In this document: positions 36,704-46,426 of the stretch, piece by piece
Layout of the letters: each line of letters starts with the position of its first letter
How positions within the stretch are numbered: position 1 is the stretch's first letter
NCBI GenBank assembly: GCA_015272325.1
Contig: JACYLU010000001.1
Location: 186,001 to 250,000, forward strand
Reading direction: 5' to 3'
Length of the DNA stretch: 64,000 bases
DNA from: Synechococcales cyanobacterium C42_A2020_086
GTDB lineage: Bacteria; Cyanobacteriota; Cyanobacteriia; Elainellales; Elainellaceae
The notes under the pieces: generated by a model
Databases searched by the model: none
What the model saw: only the letters and a program-made list of their open reading frames with translations
What the model was told of the DNA's origin: nothing
Translations under genes and position numbers: made by a program

Positions 36704-37693
36704 TTAGAACTGTCTCAAGAATCGCAGGTCACTCGTATACAGCCGCCGGATATCGTCGATTTGGTGGAGCACCATAGCAATTCGCTCGACGCCCAAGCCG
36801 GCGGCAAACCCTGTGTATACTTCAGGGTCATAGCCGACAGCTTTCAAAACGTTGGGATCGACCATGCCGCAGCCCATCACCTCTAACCAGCGCCCTCGCC
36901 ACTGCACGTCTACTTCGGCCGAGGGTTCGGTGAAAGGGAAGAAGCTAGGACGAAACCGAATCGGGATTTCGCCGAACATGGCTTCCAAAAACATCTTGAT
37001 GGTCCCTCGCAAATCCGTGAAGGTCAGCCCCTCATCAACGGCTAAAATCTCTAGCTGATGAAATACCGCCGAGTGGGTGGCATCCACCGTGTCGCGACGG
37101 TAGCAGCGCCCTGGCATAATAATCCGCACAGGGGGGTCGTTCGTTTCCATGTAGCGGATTTGCACCGAGGAGGTGTGGGTCCTCATGATGTTGCCATCGG
37201 GCAGATAGAGCGTATCCTGCATATCGCGGGCGGGGTGATCGGGCAGGAAGTTTAACGCTTCGAAGTTGTAGTAGTCGGTTTCCATCTCTGGTCCGGTAGC
37301 GACGGTGTACCCCAACCCGATAAAAATATCGATCATGCGGTTGATGGTGCTCGTCAGCGGATGGGTGCGACCCTGGGGAGAGTACACACCGGGCATGGTG
37401 ACATCAAGCGCCTCCGCTTCCAACTGCGCTTCAATTTGCGCCATTTGCAGGGCAGCGCGTTTCTGCTCTAGCTCGGCTTGTAGCAACTCCTTGACTTCGT
37501 TTGCCAACGCTCCAATGCGCGGACGCTCGCTGGCATCCATTTTGCCCATACCGCCCAAAATTTGAGACAGGCTACCCTTTTTGCCTAGATATTTAACGCG
37601 GAGCTGTTCTAGGGCGTCGAGAGATGTTGTGGCAGCAATGGCCTGCTGCGCTTCTTGTCGGAGCGCGGTTAATTGCGTGTCGAGAGTGCTCAT
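36704..37693 (-). CDS. pheS: Phenylalanyl-tRNA synthetase alpha subunit
   Basis: PheS carries the catalytic class II core that charges tRNA-Phe, working as a heterotetramer with PheT. I choose ATG 37693 (329 aa, [16 protein letters not shown]), which has AGG close upstream; an in-frame ATG at 37714 adds seven residues. The N-terminal coiled coil (about 1-85) binds tRNA. Motif 2 is [20 protein letters not shown], and motif 3 is [13 protein letters not shown]. pheT is not in the window. Confidence 0.96.
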   Translation of the reverse strand: MSTLDTQLTALRQEAQQAIAATTSLDALEQLRVKYLGKKGSLSQILGGMGKMDASERPRIGALANEVKELLQAELEQKRAALQMAQIEAQLEAEALDVTMPGVYSPQGRTHPLTSTINRMIDIFIGLGYTVATGPEMETDYYNFEALNFLPDHPARDMQDTLYLPDGNIMRTHTSSVQIRYMETNDPPVRIIMPGRCYRRDTVDATHSAVFHQLEILAVDEGLTFTDLRGTIKMFLEAMFGEIPIRFRPSFFPFTEPSAEVDVQWRGRWLEVMGCGMVDPNVLKAVGYDPEVYTGFAAGLGVERIAMVLHQIDDIRRLYTSDLRFLRQF

Positions 37694-38034
37694 GCCTAAA
37701 TTTGCCGAGGACATTAGAAAGTGAGAAAAGGGAAACGAGAAGGGTCAAGTCATCGCTCAATCGTTCGTCGATTGCCAATAGATAACGATTAAACGATTGA
37801 AGGATGACTAATAGGGTGACAATCAAAGGTGAATAGCCGATACCAGTCAGCCTATCTCTATCAGTGTACGAGGTCCACCCGCAGATCTAGCAGCAGGATG
37901 AGCAACTGGCGACACAACCCAAACCGCGTTTGCCGCCAATGCCGCTATTAGAACGAGAGCAATTCGCCCTCTACACTGGATTTGGACGCTCTCATCCTAC
38001 CTATTTTTTATCATCCATCTCTACTTCTCCTGCC
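37694..38034. other. Divergent intergenic region between pheS and surE
   Basis: About 340 bp with no coding frame I accept. ACGATTAAACGATTG-like repetition occurs near 37785-37800. Promoters of both genes must lie here; no T-box or other known pheS leader element is recognisable. Confidence 0.45.
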
Positions 38035-38907
38035 ATGAATCTTCTAATCAGCAATGATGACGGTATTTTTGCGCTGGGTATCCGTACCCTGGCCAACACC
38101 TTAGCAGCAGCCGGTCATCGCGTGACTGTGGTCTGCCCTGACCGAGAGCGATCGGCAACCGGTCATGGACTCACCCTGCATAAGCCAATCCGAGCAGACG
38201 TAGTCGAGTCGGTGTTTCATCCAGAGGTGCAAGCCTGGGCCTGTTCGGGAACCCCCTCCGATTGTGTCAAGCTAGCCTTGGGAGCCTTGATGAGTGAGCC
38301 GCCCGACATGGTGCTTTCTGGAATTAATCACGGCTCCAACCTGGGAACTGACATCCTTTATTCAGGGACAGTCTCGGCAGCGATGGAGGGCGTGATCGAG
38401 GGAATCTCCAGCATTGCCTTCAGTTTGACCAGCTTCTCATCGCAGGAGTTTCAGCCGGCTGCCAATTTTGCCCGCACCCTGCTGGAACATCTCAGCCATG
38501 AACCCCTGCCCCAAGCCATGCTGCTCAACGTCAATATTCCGGCTGTACCTGAAGCCGAAATTGCTGGCGCTATTGTCACTCGTCAAGGCATACGACGCTA
38601 CTTTGACATGTTTGAGAAGCGCATCGATCCCCGGGGTAAAACCTACTACTGGTTAGCAGGGGAAGTTGTCGAAGAAGTCAACGAGCCAGACTTAGAATCA
38701 CTAGAACATGCAAAGCTTGAAGCAGCAGGCATGGATCTGGAATGGCTACGGCAAACACCAACCGATGTTCAGGTCATTCGCCAGAATTACATTACAATTA
38801 CGCCGCTCCAATACAATCTCACCTGTGCCTTCGGAATTGCGAGTCTGCAGAACTGGACATTCCAGCGTTCGGGGTTGTGCCAATACTCAACGGACGGCAT
38901 TGGTTGA
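38035..38907 (+). CDS. surE: 5'/3'-nucleotidase SurE
   Basis: It dephosphorylates nucleoside 5'- and 3'-monophosphates. ATG 38035 gives the standard [19 protein letters not shown]; the frame upstream to 37930 is not conserved. Asp8, Asp9, Ser40 ([10 protein letters not shown]) and Asn98 (SGINHGSN) are the metal ligands. The usual family end [13 protein letters not shown] is followed by 18 further residues ([16 protein letters not shown]), which look like read-through into non-conserved sequence and may reflect a frameshift close to the original stop. The product is 290 aa. Confidence 0.93.
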   Translation: MNLLISNDDGIFALGIRTLANTLAAAGHRVTVVCPDRERSATGHGLTLHKPIRADVVESVFHPEVQAWACSGTPSDCVKLALGALMSEPPDMVLSGINHGSNLGTDILYSGTVSAAMEGVIEGISSIAFSLTSFSSQEFQPAANFARTLLEHLSHEPLPQAMLLNVNIPAVPEAEIAGAIVTRQGIRRYFDMFEKRIDPRGKTYYWLAGEVVEEVNEPDLESLEHAKLEAAGMDLEWLRQTPTDVQVIRQNYITITPLQYNLTCAFGIASLQNWTFQRSGLCQYSTDGIG

Positions 38908-38998
38908 TGGCATTCATCAGGCGCAGTGGATCTGGCAGCACCAGCCCAATAGCGAGTCAGCGCCCCTGATAGCAAGCCTACCTTGCAGCCGTCTACAG

Positions 38999-39016
38999 CT
39001 TGATCTCCTTGATCTC
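38999..39016. repeat. Perfect 9-bp tandem duplication
   Basis: CTTGATCTC occurs twice head to tail. Confidence 0.88.
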
Positions 39017-39072
39017 CCAGCCTTTTGGCATCAAGGCACCAGACCGATGCGAGGCGGGATTTTCCGATCAGC

Positions 39073-39096
39073 ACCGACTAAACTACCGACTAAACT
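39073..39096. repeat. Perfect 12-bp tandem duplication
   Basis: ACCGACTAAACT occurs twice head to tail (39073-39084 and 39085-39096). Confidence 0.92.
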
Positions 39097-39464
39097 GTGG
39101 ATAGTGAGCCAGTAAGCAGACGCTAAGCTGCGCTGAAGTCAACGGATCAGGGCATGCTAGTACTTTAAGCACAACCCGATGAGCAGCCACAGCAACCCAA
39201 TCTTGCGGCGAAGCCGGCGGCAGAGTCATGCTTTGTTAAGGGTTGGGGTGAATACAATAGAAGTGGTTTTGCGGAATAGCTTGATGCTCCTGCTGTTTGA
39301 TAGAGGCTCATTTGGTAGACGTTCATCTGACGAGAAGCCCAGTAGAGTGCTGAGTTCAATGAAGTTTGATGCCAAGAGCCTCAATTCGGTGGCCTCAGCG
39401 GTTAACCCTGATGGTCTCCGATGCGGACCTGCAACGGAGTGATGGAATCTGGCGAGAAGCGCTC

Positions 39465-40376
39465 ATGTCGAATACACAAGACCAATTCACAGTTCGTTTC
39501 TGGGGAGTAAGAGGAAGTATCGCGTGTCCGGGACAAAGTACCGTTCGGTATGGCGGCAACACATCTTGCGTTGAGGTTCTAGTGGGAAGGCATCGCCTGA
39601 TTTTTGACGGAGGAACAGGTCTACGAGTCCTAGGGCAATCGTTGTTGAACCAAATGCCGCTGGAGGCGCATCTCTTCTTCACCCACTCCCACTGGGACCA
39701 CATCCAAGGATTTCCCTTCTTTACGCCTGCCTTTGTCCGAGGGAACCGGTTTCATATCTACGGAGCGATTGCGCCCAATGGCTCTACGATCGAGCAGCGA
39801 CTCAATGACCAGATGCTGCATCCCAACTTCCCGGTGCCGCTGCAGATTATGGGAGCAGACCTAAAATTCTACGATCTGGAAATTGGCGAACCTGTTGTCA
39901 TTGGCAAGAGAGGCGAGGTGCGGGTGGAAACCGCGTTGCTTAATCATCCAGGGGAATCCGTCGGGTATCGAGTGAATTGGCAAGATCAGTCCGTTGCCTA
40001 TATCACCGACACTGAGCATTTTCCTGATCGCCTCGATGAGAATGTCCTTTGGCTAGCCCGTCATGCCGATGTTCTCATTTATGACTCCACTTACACCGAC
40101 GAGGAATACTATGCAGAGCAGTCGAGTAAGGTGGGCTGGGGTCACTCTACCTGGCAAGAAGCTGTGAAAGTAGCCAAGGCGGCTGAAGTGAAGCAACTCG
40201 TGATTTTCCATCATGATCCCCTACACGATGACGAATTTATGGATCGTATTCAGGAAGAAACAGGCTATCAGTTCCCTAATAGCGTTGTGGCCTGGGAAGG
40301 CTTAGAAATAGATGTTTTGGCAATTGCCGCTTCAGCAGCCGCATCAACAAATATCGAAACTCAGGTCTCGGCATAA
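39465..40376 (+). CDS. MBL-fold metallo-hydrolase
   Basis: The product is 303 aa from ATG 39465; an upstream in-frame ATG at 39411 would add 18 residues and cannot be excluded. RFWGVRGSIACPG and RYGGNTSCVEV open the protein, then FDGGTGL, and the metal motif HSHWDH (74-79). Further ligands are probably NHPGESVGYR, YITDTEH and FHHDPLHDDEF. This is the RNase Z-like/phosphodiesterase branch of the beta-lactamase fold, found beside GAF or signalling genes in other bacteria, but the substrate cannot be read from sequence. No signal peptide, so cytosolic. Confidence 0.85.
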   Translation: MSNTQDQFTVRFWGVRGSIACPGQSTVRYGGNTSCVEVLVGRHRLIFDGGTGLRVLGQSLLNQMPLEAHLFFTHSHWDHIQGFPFFTPAFVRGNRFHIYGAIAPNGSTIEQRLNDQMLHPNFPVPLQIMGADLKFYDLEIGEPVVIGKRGEVRVETALLNHPGESVGYRVNWQDQSVAYITDTEHFPDRLDENVLWLARHADVLIYDSTYTDEEYYAEQSSKVGWGHSTWQEAVKVAKAAEVKQLVIFHHDPLHDDEFMDRIQEETGYQFPNSVVAWEGLEIDVLAIAASAAASTNIETQVSA

Positions 40377-40476
40377 CATCCTTGATGAGATGGCGGTGGC
40401 AGCGCTACCAAGGTGCAGATTGAGCAAGTGCTGACGGATCGCAAAAACTGCCTGGTTTTGTGTCAAAATGTAAAGC

Positions 40477-41466
40477 GTGTGGATTACTTCCTCTCTGCAA
40501 TCTCTCAAGACTCCGACTTTCGTTGCCCTCGGGAATTTTGATGGCGTCCATCAAGGGCATCGAAAAGTTATTGAGCCAATTCTGACGGCAGCTGGGGTGG
40601 GCACACCTGTGCTAGCCGGGAGTGAGCGAGCTAGTGTCGAATCGCCTGGCTTGCAGAATGCTCATCCTACGGTTGTTACCTTCCATCCTCACCCGCAAGA
40701 GTTTTTTACAGGGCAGCGCCGCTTGCTGCTGACACCTATTGCCGAGAAGGCGAAGTATTTAGAATCCTTGGGGGTCGAGCAACTGGTGTTGCTGCCGTTT
40801 GATCAGAATTTAGCCAACTTGACGCCAGCCCAGTTCGTTGAGCATATTTTGATTGAGCAGTTGCAGGCTCAGCGAATTAGCGTTGGGCAAAATTTTCGCT
40901 TTGGGCGTCAGCGGGCAGGCACGACGGCCGATCTGCAAAGGCTAGCCGCTGATTACGGAGTGCCTGTCGACATTGCGCCACTGCAGACGGACAACGGCGA
41001 GCGCATTAGTAGTTCGGCGATTCGGCAAGCCCTCAGCGAAGGTAATCTGCAGCGGGCAAACCGCTTTTTGGGGCGTTCCTACTGCTTGGTGGGGCAAGTC
41101 ACTCCTGGGCAGCAATTGGGACGCGCCTTGGGCTTTCCCACCGCCAATTTAACCTTGCCCAGCGAGAAATTTTTGCCGCGATCAGGGGTTTACAGGGTTT
41201 GGGTGCAGGCTGCTACCGGGCAGCTCGCAGAGCACCCCCAGGCCGGCGTCATGAATTTGGGCTATCGTCCCACGGTAGATGGCTCGCGCCTAGTGGTGGA
41301 AGTACACTTGTTGGATTGGTCCGGGGATTTGTACGGACAGACTTTAAGCGTGCATTTAGAGCAGTTTCTGCGGCCTGAACAAAAGTTTGCCTCTCTAGAT
41401 GAATTGCAGGCGCAGATTCGGCTCGACTGTAATGCTGCCCGGACGCAATTGTCGGCTACATCCTGA
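40477..41466 (+). CDS. ribF: Bifunctional riboflavin kinase/FAD synthetase
   Basis: It makes FMN from riboflavin and then FAD. The product is 329 aa from GTG 40477, giving the usual cyanobacterial start (M/V)WITSSL. The N-terminal adenylyltransferase domain has GNFDGVHQGH (19-28), TFHPHPQEFF and ISSSAIRQAL. The C-terminal kinase domain has GRALGFPTANL and GVYRVWV. No FMN riboswitch is visible upstream. ribD lies 11 kb away on the other strand. Confidence 0.95.
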   Translation: MWITSSLQSLKTPTFVALGNFDGVHQGHRKVIEPILTAAGVGTPVLAGSERASVESPGLQNAHPTVVTFHPHPQEFFTGQRRLLLTPIAEKAKYLESLGVEQLVLLPFDQNLANLTPAQFVEHILIEQLQAQRISVGQNFRFGRQRAGTTADLQRLAADYGVPVDIAPLQTDNGERISSSAIRQALSEGNLQRANRFLGRSYCLVGQVTPGQQLGRALGFPTANLTLPSEKFLPRSGVYRVWVQAATGQLAEHPQAGVMNLGYRPTVDGSRLVVEVHLLDWSGDLYGQTLSVHLEQFLRPEQKFASLDELQAQIRLDCNAARTQLSATS

Positions 41467-41599
41467 AATCATCAGCCACAGACACCCAGACATTCCCAAA
41501 CGTGCCTAGCCCCTAAACTGGACATTTCCGTAGATTTGCTGCCCTGCCGCCTGAAGAATCTTGCGATGATAAAGAGAATCTGCCAGCACTGGGGCTGCT

Positions 41600-42508
41600 A
41601 TGAGAGAGCGCATTGCACAATTAATTGAAACGTTGGGACACACTATTGTCGGTAAGCAAGATGCAATTCGGTTAATGCTGGTAGCGCTGTTTTCGGGTGG
41701 TCATGCTCTATTAGAGGATGTGCCGGGCGTGGGCAAAACCCTGCTAGCCAAATCGTTAGCACGCTCCATCGACGGGCAATTTCAACGAATCCAGTGTACG
41801 CCCGACCTGCTGCCTACTGATGTCACCGGCACCAATGTCTGGAATCCCCGCAGCGGCGAGTTTGAATTTCTGCCGGGTCCGGTATTTGCCAATGTGCTGC
41901 TCGCCGATGAAATCAACCGCGCGACTCCCCGCACCCAATCTGCCCTGTTGGAAGTGATGGAAGAGCAGCAGGTAACAATCGATGGAGTTTCGCGGCGGGT
42001 GCCCAATCCATTCTTTGTGATCGCGACTCAAAATCCCGTTGAGTATCAGGGCACTTTTCCGTTGCCAGAAGCTCAAATGGACCGCTTCGCTCTATCACTC
42101 AGTCTTGGCTATCCCAGCGAGACGGAAGAATTGCAGATGTTGCAGCGCTTGCAAGATCGCATAACGCCACAGGAACTCCAGCCCTGCATTTCGTTGGAGG
42201 AGGTCCAGTCTTTACGTCAGCTCTGCGCACAAGTCGCGGTAGAAACTCATCTGCAGCAGTACATGCTCGATCTGGTGCGGGCAACCCGGCAAGATGAGGA
42301 GATTACATTGGGCGTCAGCCCTCGGGGAACTGTAGCCCTGCATCGGGCAGTGCAGGCCCTGGCATTTCTGGAAGGGCGAAACTATGCCATCCCAGATGAC
42401 GTCAAATTCTTGGCTCCCTATGTGCTGGCCCATCGCCTGATTCCAGCCGCAGGGCGACAACCCAAACTGATTGTGAATCGGCTTCTGCATTCGATCACCA
42501 TTCCCTAG
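41600..42508 (+). CDS. MoxR-family AAA+ ATPase
   Basis: The product is 302 aa from ATG 41600. Walker A is EDVPGVGKTLLAKS (about 39-52), Walker B LLADEINRA, then the sensor region VIATQNPVEYQGTFPLPEAQMDRF split over the usual distance, and the C-terminal lid has GVSPRGTVALHRAVQALAFL. MoxR proteins act as chaperone-like ATPases that insert metals or mature partner proteins, normally with VWA-domain proteins (DUF58) next door. No such partner gene follows here; the next gene is a phosphatase. Confidence 0.92.
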   Translation: MRERIAQLIETLGHTIVGKQDAIRLMLVALFSGGHALLEDVPGVGKTLLAKSLARSIDGQFQRIQCTPDLLPTDVTGTNVWNPRSGEFEFLPGPVFANVLLADEINRATPRTQSALLEVMEEQQVTIDGVSRRVPNPFFVIATQNPVEYQGTFPLPEAQMDRFALSLSLGYPSETEELQMLQRLQDRITPQELQPCISLEEVQSLRQLCAQVAVETHLQQYMLDLVRATRQDEEITLGVSPRGTVALHRAVQALAFLEGRNYAIPDDVKFLAPYVLAHRLIPAAGRQPKLIVNRLLHSITIP

Positions 42509-42668
42509 TGGGTCAATCCCCAGCAAGAATAGATCGCGCCAGAGCAAACTAGGGGCAGTCGGGCAACGTTTCACGCTGGAGTTCAGTCCGGATTGGCTGC
42601 AGCGTCAGTGATTTCTTAAACAGAAGATCACCTCAGTGTGATGAAGTGGAAATAGCTTTTGTGGGTTT

Positions 42669-44513
42669 ATGACATTCTTGCAGGCATCCAAGCTGGAATC
42701 CTCCGCACCGTCTCCTCGCTTGCCCTACACCAATGGTCGCCTCCTGCTGATTGCCACCCTGCTCTTATTGGGTTTAGCCATTATTGTGGCGAGTGTTCGC
42801 CTCCTACTGGTTCCTCCTGTGCAACTGTTAACGGATCCGTTTCTGCAACTGCCGACCGCCAATTCAGTGCGTGTCGTTTGGTTCACTGAATTTCCGGGGT
42901 CGCGCCATCGGGTGGAATATGGCGAGAATCTGCAGCAGGTGGCTGTGGCGAATACCACAAAACTGAGCCGGGTTCGGGAAGATCAGCAATCCAACGTCGG
43001 CAGCCAGCGAGTGAAAAAAGGGGTAGTAGAAGGGCAGATCTATACCCAGCCTACCTATCGAAACATCTGGCGGCATGAAGCCGAAGTTACCGGGTTACAG
43101 ACCAATCAGCGGGTTCCCTATCGCGTCCGTAGCGAGCAGAACGGGCGATCGGTCACGAGTGATCAGTTCACCCTTGCGCCTCTGCCTGCAGCAGGTACAC
43201 CCCTGAAGATTCTGCTGACGTCGGATCACCAGCTGAAGCCAATGACAGCTGCTAACCTGCAAAAAGTCTCCGAAACCGTGGGACAGGTTGATGCTGTGTT
43301 TATGGCTGGCGATTTGGTTGATTTTCCCGATCAAGCCTCAGAATGGTTTGATGATAACGGCGGTGGTGCCTTTTTCCCGGCTCTGCAAGGGCGAGCAGCT
43401 TATGATCTGGAGCGGAATGGCATTACCACTCGCTATACCGGCGGTGCGATCATCCAGTCTGCTCCGTTATTTCCGGCAGTCGGCAACCACGAGGTGATGG
43501 GCCGTTTCTCGATGGAGAAAACCCTACGTGAGCAGTTTAATGATCCGTTTCCTCGTGCCGCCGCAGAGCAGCTTTATAACCAGGTGGCAGCCCAAGTAAA
43601 TCCCAATGCTGATCCAGCCGTGCGCGAAGCTTGGTTGAAAGACAATACCTTCAATACCGACACCTACGAAGAAATCTTTACCTTGCCTACCGATAGTCCA
43701 GGAGGAAAACGCTATTACGCCATCAGCTTTGGCGACGTGCGGCTAATTTCGCTGTTTGCCACCAACATCTGGCGCGTCCCTAGCCTTGAGCCTGACGCCC
43801 GCGGACGCTATCGAGAGCGCGAAGCCGATTTCAATGCGGCAGAGCGATGGGGATATGGGCAGCACATTTTTGAGCCGATCACGCCAGGCAGCCCTCAGTA
43901 CAACTGGTTGCAGACCGAGCTAGCTCGTCCCGAATTTCAGCAGGCGAAGTACAAAATCGTCATGTTTCACCATCCGCCGCACTGCTTAGGCGACAATGTT
44001 GTTCCAGCCTACACAGACCCGGTCCAGATTATCGACCGCACTCCCGAAGGGCAAATCACAGCCGTTCGCTATGAGTATCCTTTAGAATCTGACCACCTGA
44101 TTCGAGATCTCATGCCGTTGCTCGATGCAGCCGGCGTTCAGCTTGTGTTTTATGGACACTCCCATCTTTGGAACCGCTTTGTTAGCCCGAGCGGCATGCA
44201 TTTTCTAGAGTCCTCCAATGTAGGTAATACCTATGGAGCTTTTGTTGGCGATAAGCAACGGACAATTCCAGTGGGCTATGCTGAACGCTATGTGGCAACG
44301 GGCAATCCCAACGGGCTGGAGCCAGTCATGCCCACACTGCAACCGCTGCTAAACGATGCTCAGCAGCCCCAACCCTATATTGCCAGCAACGACATCACTG
44401 CCTTTAGCATTTTAGATACCGGCACCGGTACCGTCAGCAGCTATTGCTTCGATACACGCCAGCCAGATTCAGCCGTGATCAAATTTGATGAGTTTGTGCT
44501 GGGTCGGCCATGA
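42669..44513 (+). CDS. Membrane-anchored calcineurin-like (purple acid phosphatase-type) metallophosphoesterase
   Basis: The product is 614 aa from ATG 42669. One membrane segment (about 24-48) anchors it. A fibronectin-like N-terminal domain (about 57-165, VRVVWFTEFPGSRHRVEYG) precedes the phosphoesterase, as in plant-type purple acid phosphatases. Metal motifs are SDHQ, AGDLVDFPD, VGNHEVMG, FHHPPH and GHSHLWNR. The first is SDHQ, unlike the typical GDxG, though the Asp and His needed are present. It probably acts in the periplasm on phosphate esters or on phosphorylated macromolecules; no Pho box is apparent upstream. Confidence 0.85.
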   Translation: MTFLQASKLESSAPSPRLPYTNGRLLLIATLLLLGLAIIVASVRLLLVPPVQLLTDPFLQLPTANSVRVVWFTEFPGSRHRVEYGENLQQVAVANTTKLSRVREDQQSNVGSQRVKKGVVEGQIYTQPTYRNIWRHEAEVTGLQTNQRVPYRVRSEQNGRSVTSDQFTLAPLPAAGTPLKILLTSDHQLKPMTAANLQKVSETVGQVDAVFMAGDLVDFPDQASEWFDDNGGGAFFPALQGRAAYDLERNGITTRYTGGAIIQSAPLFPAVGNHEVMGRFSMEKTLREQFNDPFPRAAAEQLYNQVAAQVNPNADPAVREAWLKDNTFNTDTYEEIFTLPTDSPGGKRYYAISFGDVRLISLFATNIWRVPSLEPDARGRYREREADFNAAERWGYGQHIFEPITPGSPQYNWLQTELARPEFQQAKYKIVMFHHPPHCLGDNVVPAYTDPVQIIDRTPEGQITAVRYEYPLESDHLIRDLMPLLDAAGVQLVFYGHSHLWNRFVSPSGMHFLESSNVGNTYGAFVGDKQRTIPVGYAERYVATGNPNGLEPVMPTLQPLLNDAQQPQPYIASNDITAFSILDTGTGTVSSYCFDTRQPDSAVIKFDEFVLGRP

Positions 44514-44527
44514 ATGCGGTTGCCCTA

Positions 44528-44549
44528 GATCACGAGATGATCACGAGAT
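44528..44549. repeat. Perfect 11-bp tandem duplication
   Basis: GATCACGAGAT occurs twice head to tail (44528-44538 and 44539-44549) between convergent genes. Confidence 0.9.
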
Positions 44550-44611
44550 ATTAATCCTGGTGACTTTGGTTCAGCTCAGATGCCGTAGCCCCCAGCGAAA
44601 TGCCGTTACAC

Positions 44612-45163
44612 CTATGACATGGCACTGCCTTTCCGACGTCCGCGGGAGGCGGATTTATCTGGCTTGGTGGTTTTGGTGCTGGTGCGGCCCGTTGTTTTGG
44701 TTTTAGCAGCCGTCTTAGAGCCAGTGCCGATGCGTGTTCTGCGACGCGTGGGTTTCTCAGCCGGCACAGCAACCTGAGGCTCAGCAGCAAGCCCGTTTAG
44801 GGAATTAGTAGTACCGTTGGAACCATTGAGGCTGGCCGTTGCCATTGATGTCTGAGGTTTGCGACCCGGTTTACGCCTCCGAGTTGCTGCTCCTTTCTGC
44901 CGCTTTGCAGCCGATAGATAGCTTTTCAAGGACGAGGCTGAAATTTCAATGCCTTGAGAAGTCAGCATTTTCGAGATTTCCTCATAGCTGTAGCCCTTAC
45001 TCAAGGCAGTTGAGATCGTCTCCTGTAGCAGAGAGACCGCCTCACGCAGAGACCAATTCTCCTTCGGTTTCTCAGGAAGATCTTGCAACGTTGCGGTTGC
45101 ATTCTCGATTGCAGTTTTAGAAATGTTGACTGACGCAGGCAGGCGCTTTTGAGATCTGGCCAT
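44612..45163 (-). CDS. Helix-turn-helix protein with histone H1-like basic tail
   Basis: The product is 183 aa from ATG 45163, with AAGGA upstream. The N-terminal part is helical; KGYSYEEISKMLTSQGI and SASSLKSYLSAAKR (about 55-90) look like a helix-turn-helix of the kind used by MobC-like and small plasmid regulators. After residue 92 the chain is low-complexity and strongly basic (RRRKPGRKP, then many Lys/Arg/Thr pairs to the end), like an H1 or SPKK-type tail that coats DNA. Together they suggest a sequence-specific anchor with a non-specific tail. I do not know the family. A nucleoid or stress role is inferred. Confidence 0.68.
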   Translation of the reverse strand: MARSQKRLPASVNISKTAIENATATLQDLPEKPKENWSLREAVSLLQETISTALSKGYSYEEISKMLTSQGIEISASSLKSYLSAAKRQKGAATRRRKPGRKPQTSMATASLNGSNGTTNSLNGLAAEPQVAVPAEKPTRRRTRIGTGSKTAAKTKTTGRTSTKTTKPDKSASRGRRKGSAMS

Positions 45164-46426
45164 TCTTTCAATCCTTGTATAAGATTCTGTACATAATACT
45201 ATTTCAAATTCTGGATGCTATCTCAAAATTGCCGCTCATTTATTTTGGCAAAATCATGACGCAATGATGAGGTTGATAAAGGCAAAATGCAGGCTGTATT
45301 CTCCCTCTTTGCAGCGAATCTAAAGCCACTTTGCGACCCGATGAAACTCAAGAAATTCGTTGTAGTCGGTTAGCATTCAAGGCAATTCTGGAGCGTGAAG
45401 CGCGCCGCAACCCTGTTTTTACTCCGCCAGTTCACACAGCAGCACTGAAAAATCGACTCGCGGAGACACGATGGAGATGCGAGCAACGTCTAGAGCACTG
45501 CTTTATCTTGGATTGCACTAGAGAGTCATTTCACGGCAAAAGCACTACTTGAACAAGGCTCGATTTCAAGGGATTGCGTTAAAAAACTTCATCTGTTTTA
45601 GCATTCAAGCAAACTCGTTTGCTAATCCTAACTAGCACCTGTCGTGAAGTACAAATTCTTCGGCCTCTCGCCCTCCAAAAGCGTTGACCAATCGAGAGGA
45701 TGGACGGTGCTTCTGTTGAAAGTGAGCTGAGAATCAGCATGCTTCTGAATCGCTGAATTCTGCAATCTAATCAGCAAGAACAATTCCACAAAGTCGGCAA
45801 TAGTTGGTGACAGCGGATTAACCAATCGTTTCTCCTGATTCCTCAATCCCTGCTCCCGCTGGTCATCCTTTTTGGAAAGGACTGCCAGCCGAACACAGTC
45901 TATATCGCTATCCCTCAGGAATCACCTCCTCCCCTTGCAACAGACGTCTCATCCCCTGCAGGTCTTGCTAAGGAACCCAAGCCGATCTATACCCCTAGAA
46001 CAGCTAGCACAAAAAGATACTCAGCATGGGCCTCACCCCTCAGTAGGGCTGCATCAAAACTGCGGTACAACGTAATTAACGTGACTTACGTAGTGTCATA
46101 CAGCAGGGTGGCAAGATGAAATGGATACAACGACAATATAGGCAATATAACGGTCTCAGCGTTCGTTCAGATCGAAGTCGAGTCAGAAGGACGGCACTGC
46201 TTACCGACCTAAATCTGTTGTCTTGCTACATTGACTGCCTCGTAGATCTAAGGGAATTCATCACTGCTTCAACTAAATCCTCGGCAGCTTTAGCAACTCT
46301 TCAAGAGATTTCCCGAGGGAATAGCGCTCCATCCTCAAATTGTTGGAAAGATAATGGTAGACAGAGAGTATCCCTGAAGTGGGGTTCTCCTCTGCTTCGA
46401 GCGATTGACAAAGCGAGTGACGCGGC
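45164..46426. other. Long stretch without a recognised gene
   Basis: About 1.26 kb. Short frames occur at 45331-45552 (+), 45628-45846 (-) and 46116-46430 (+). None has a family signature, and ribosome sites are absent or poor. The last one overlaps the kinase start by 4 bp (ATGA), which could mean a coupled leader peptide but may be chance. No terminal repeats or tRNA were seen. Composition is more AT-rich than the flanks. It may be decayed coding DNA or hold an unrecognised RNA. Confidence 0.4.

Larger units (their letters stand above)
38908..39464. other. Intergenic region with two short tandem duplications
   Basis: About 560 bp, with no gene recognised on either strand. The start of the next gene could extend back to ATG 39411. 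Two perfect duplications (9 and 12 bp) are listed separately. Confidence 0.5.

Noticed and set aside
40381-40476. Possible FMN riboswitch before ribF
   Set aside because: No conserved RFN core or stem set could be found here or in the region upstream of ribD (53634-54201).
45331-45552. 73-codon plus-strand frame
   Set aside because: No start context, domain or composition argument supports it; left as part of the unassigned stretch.
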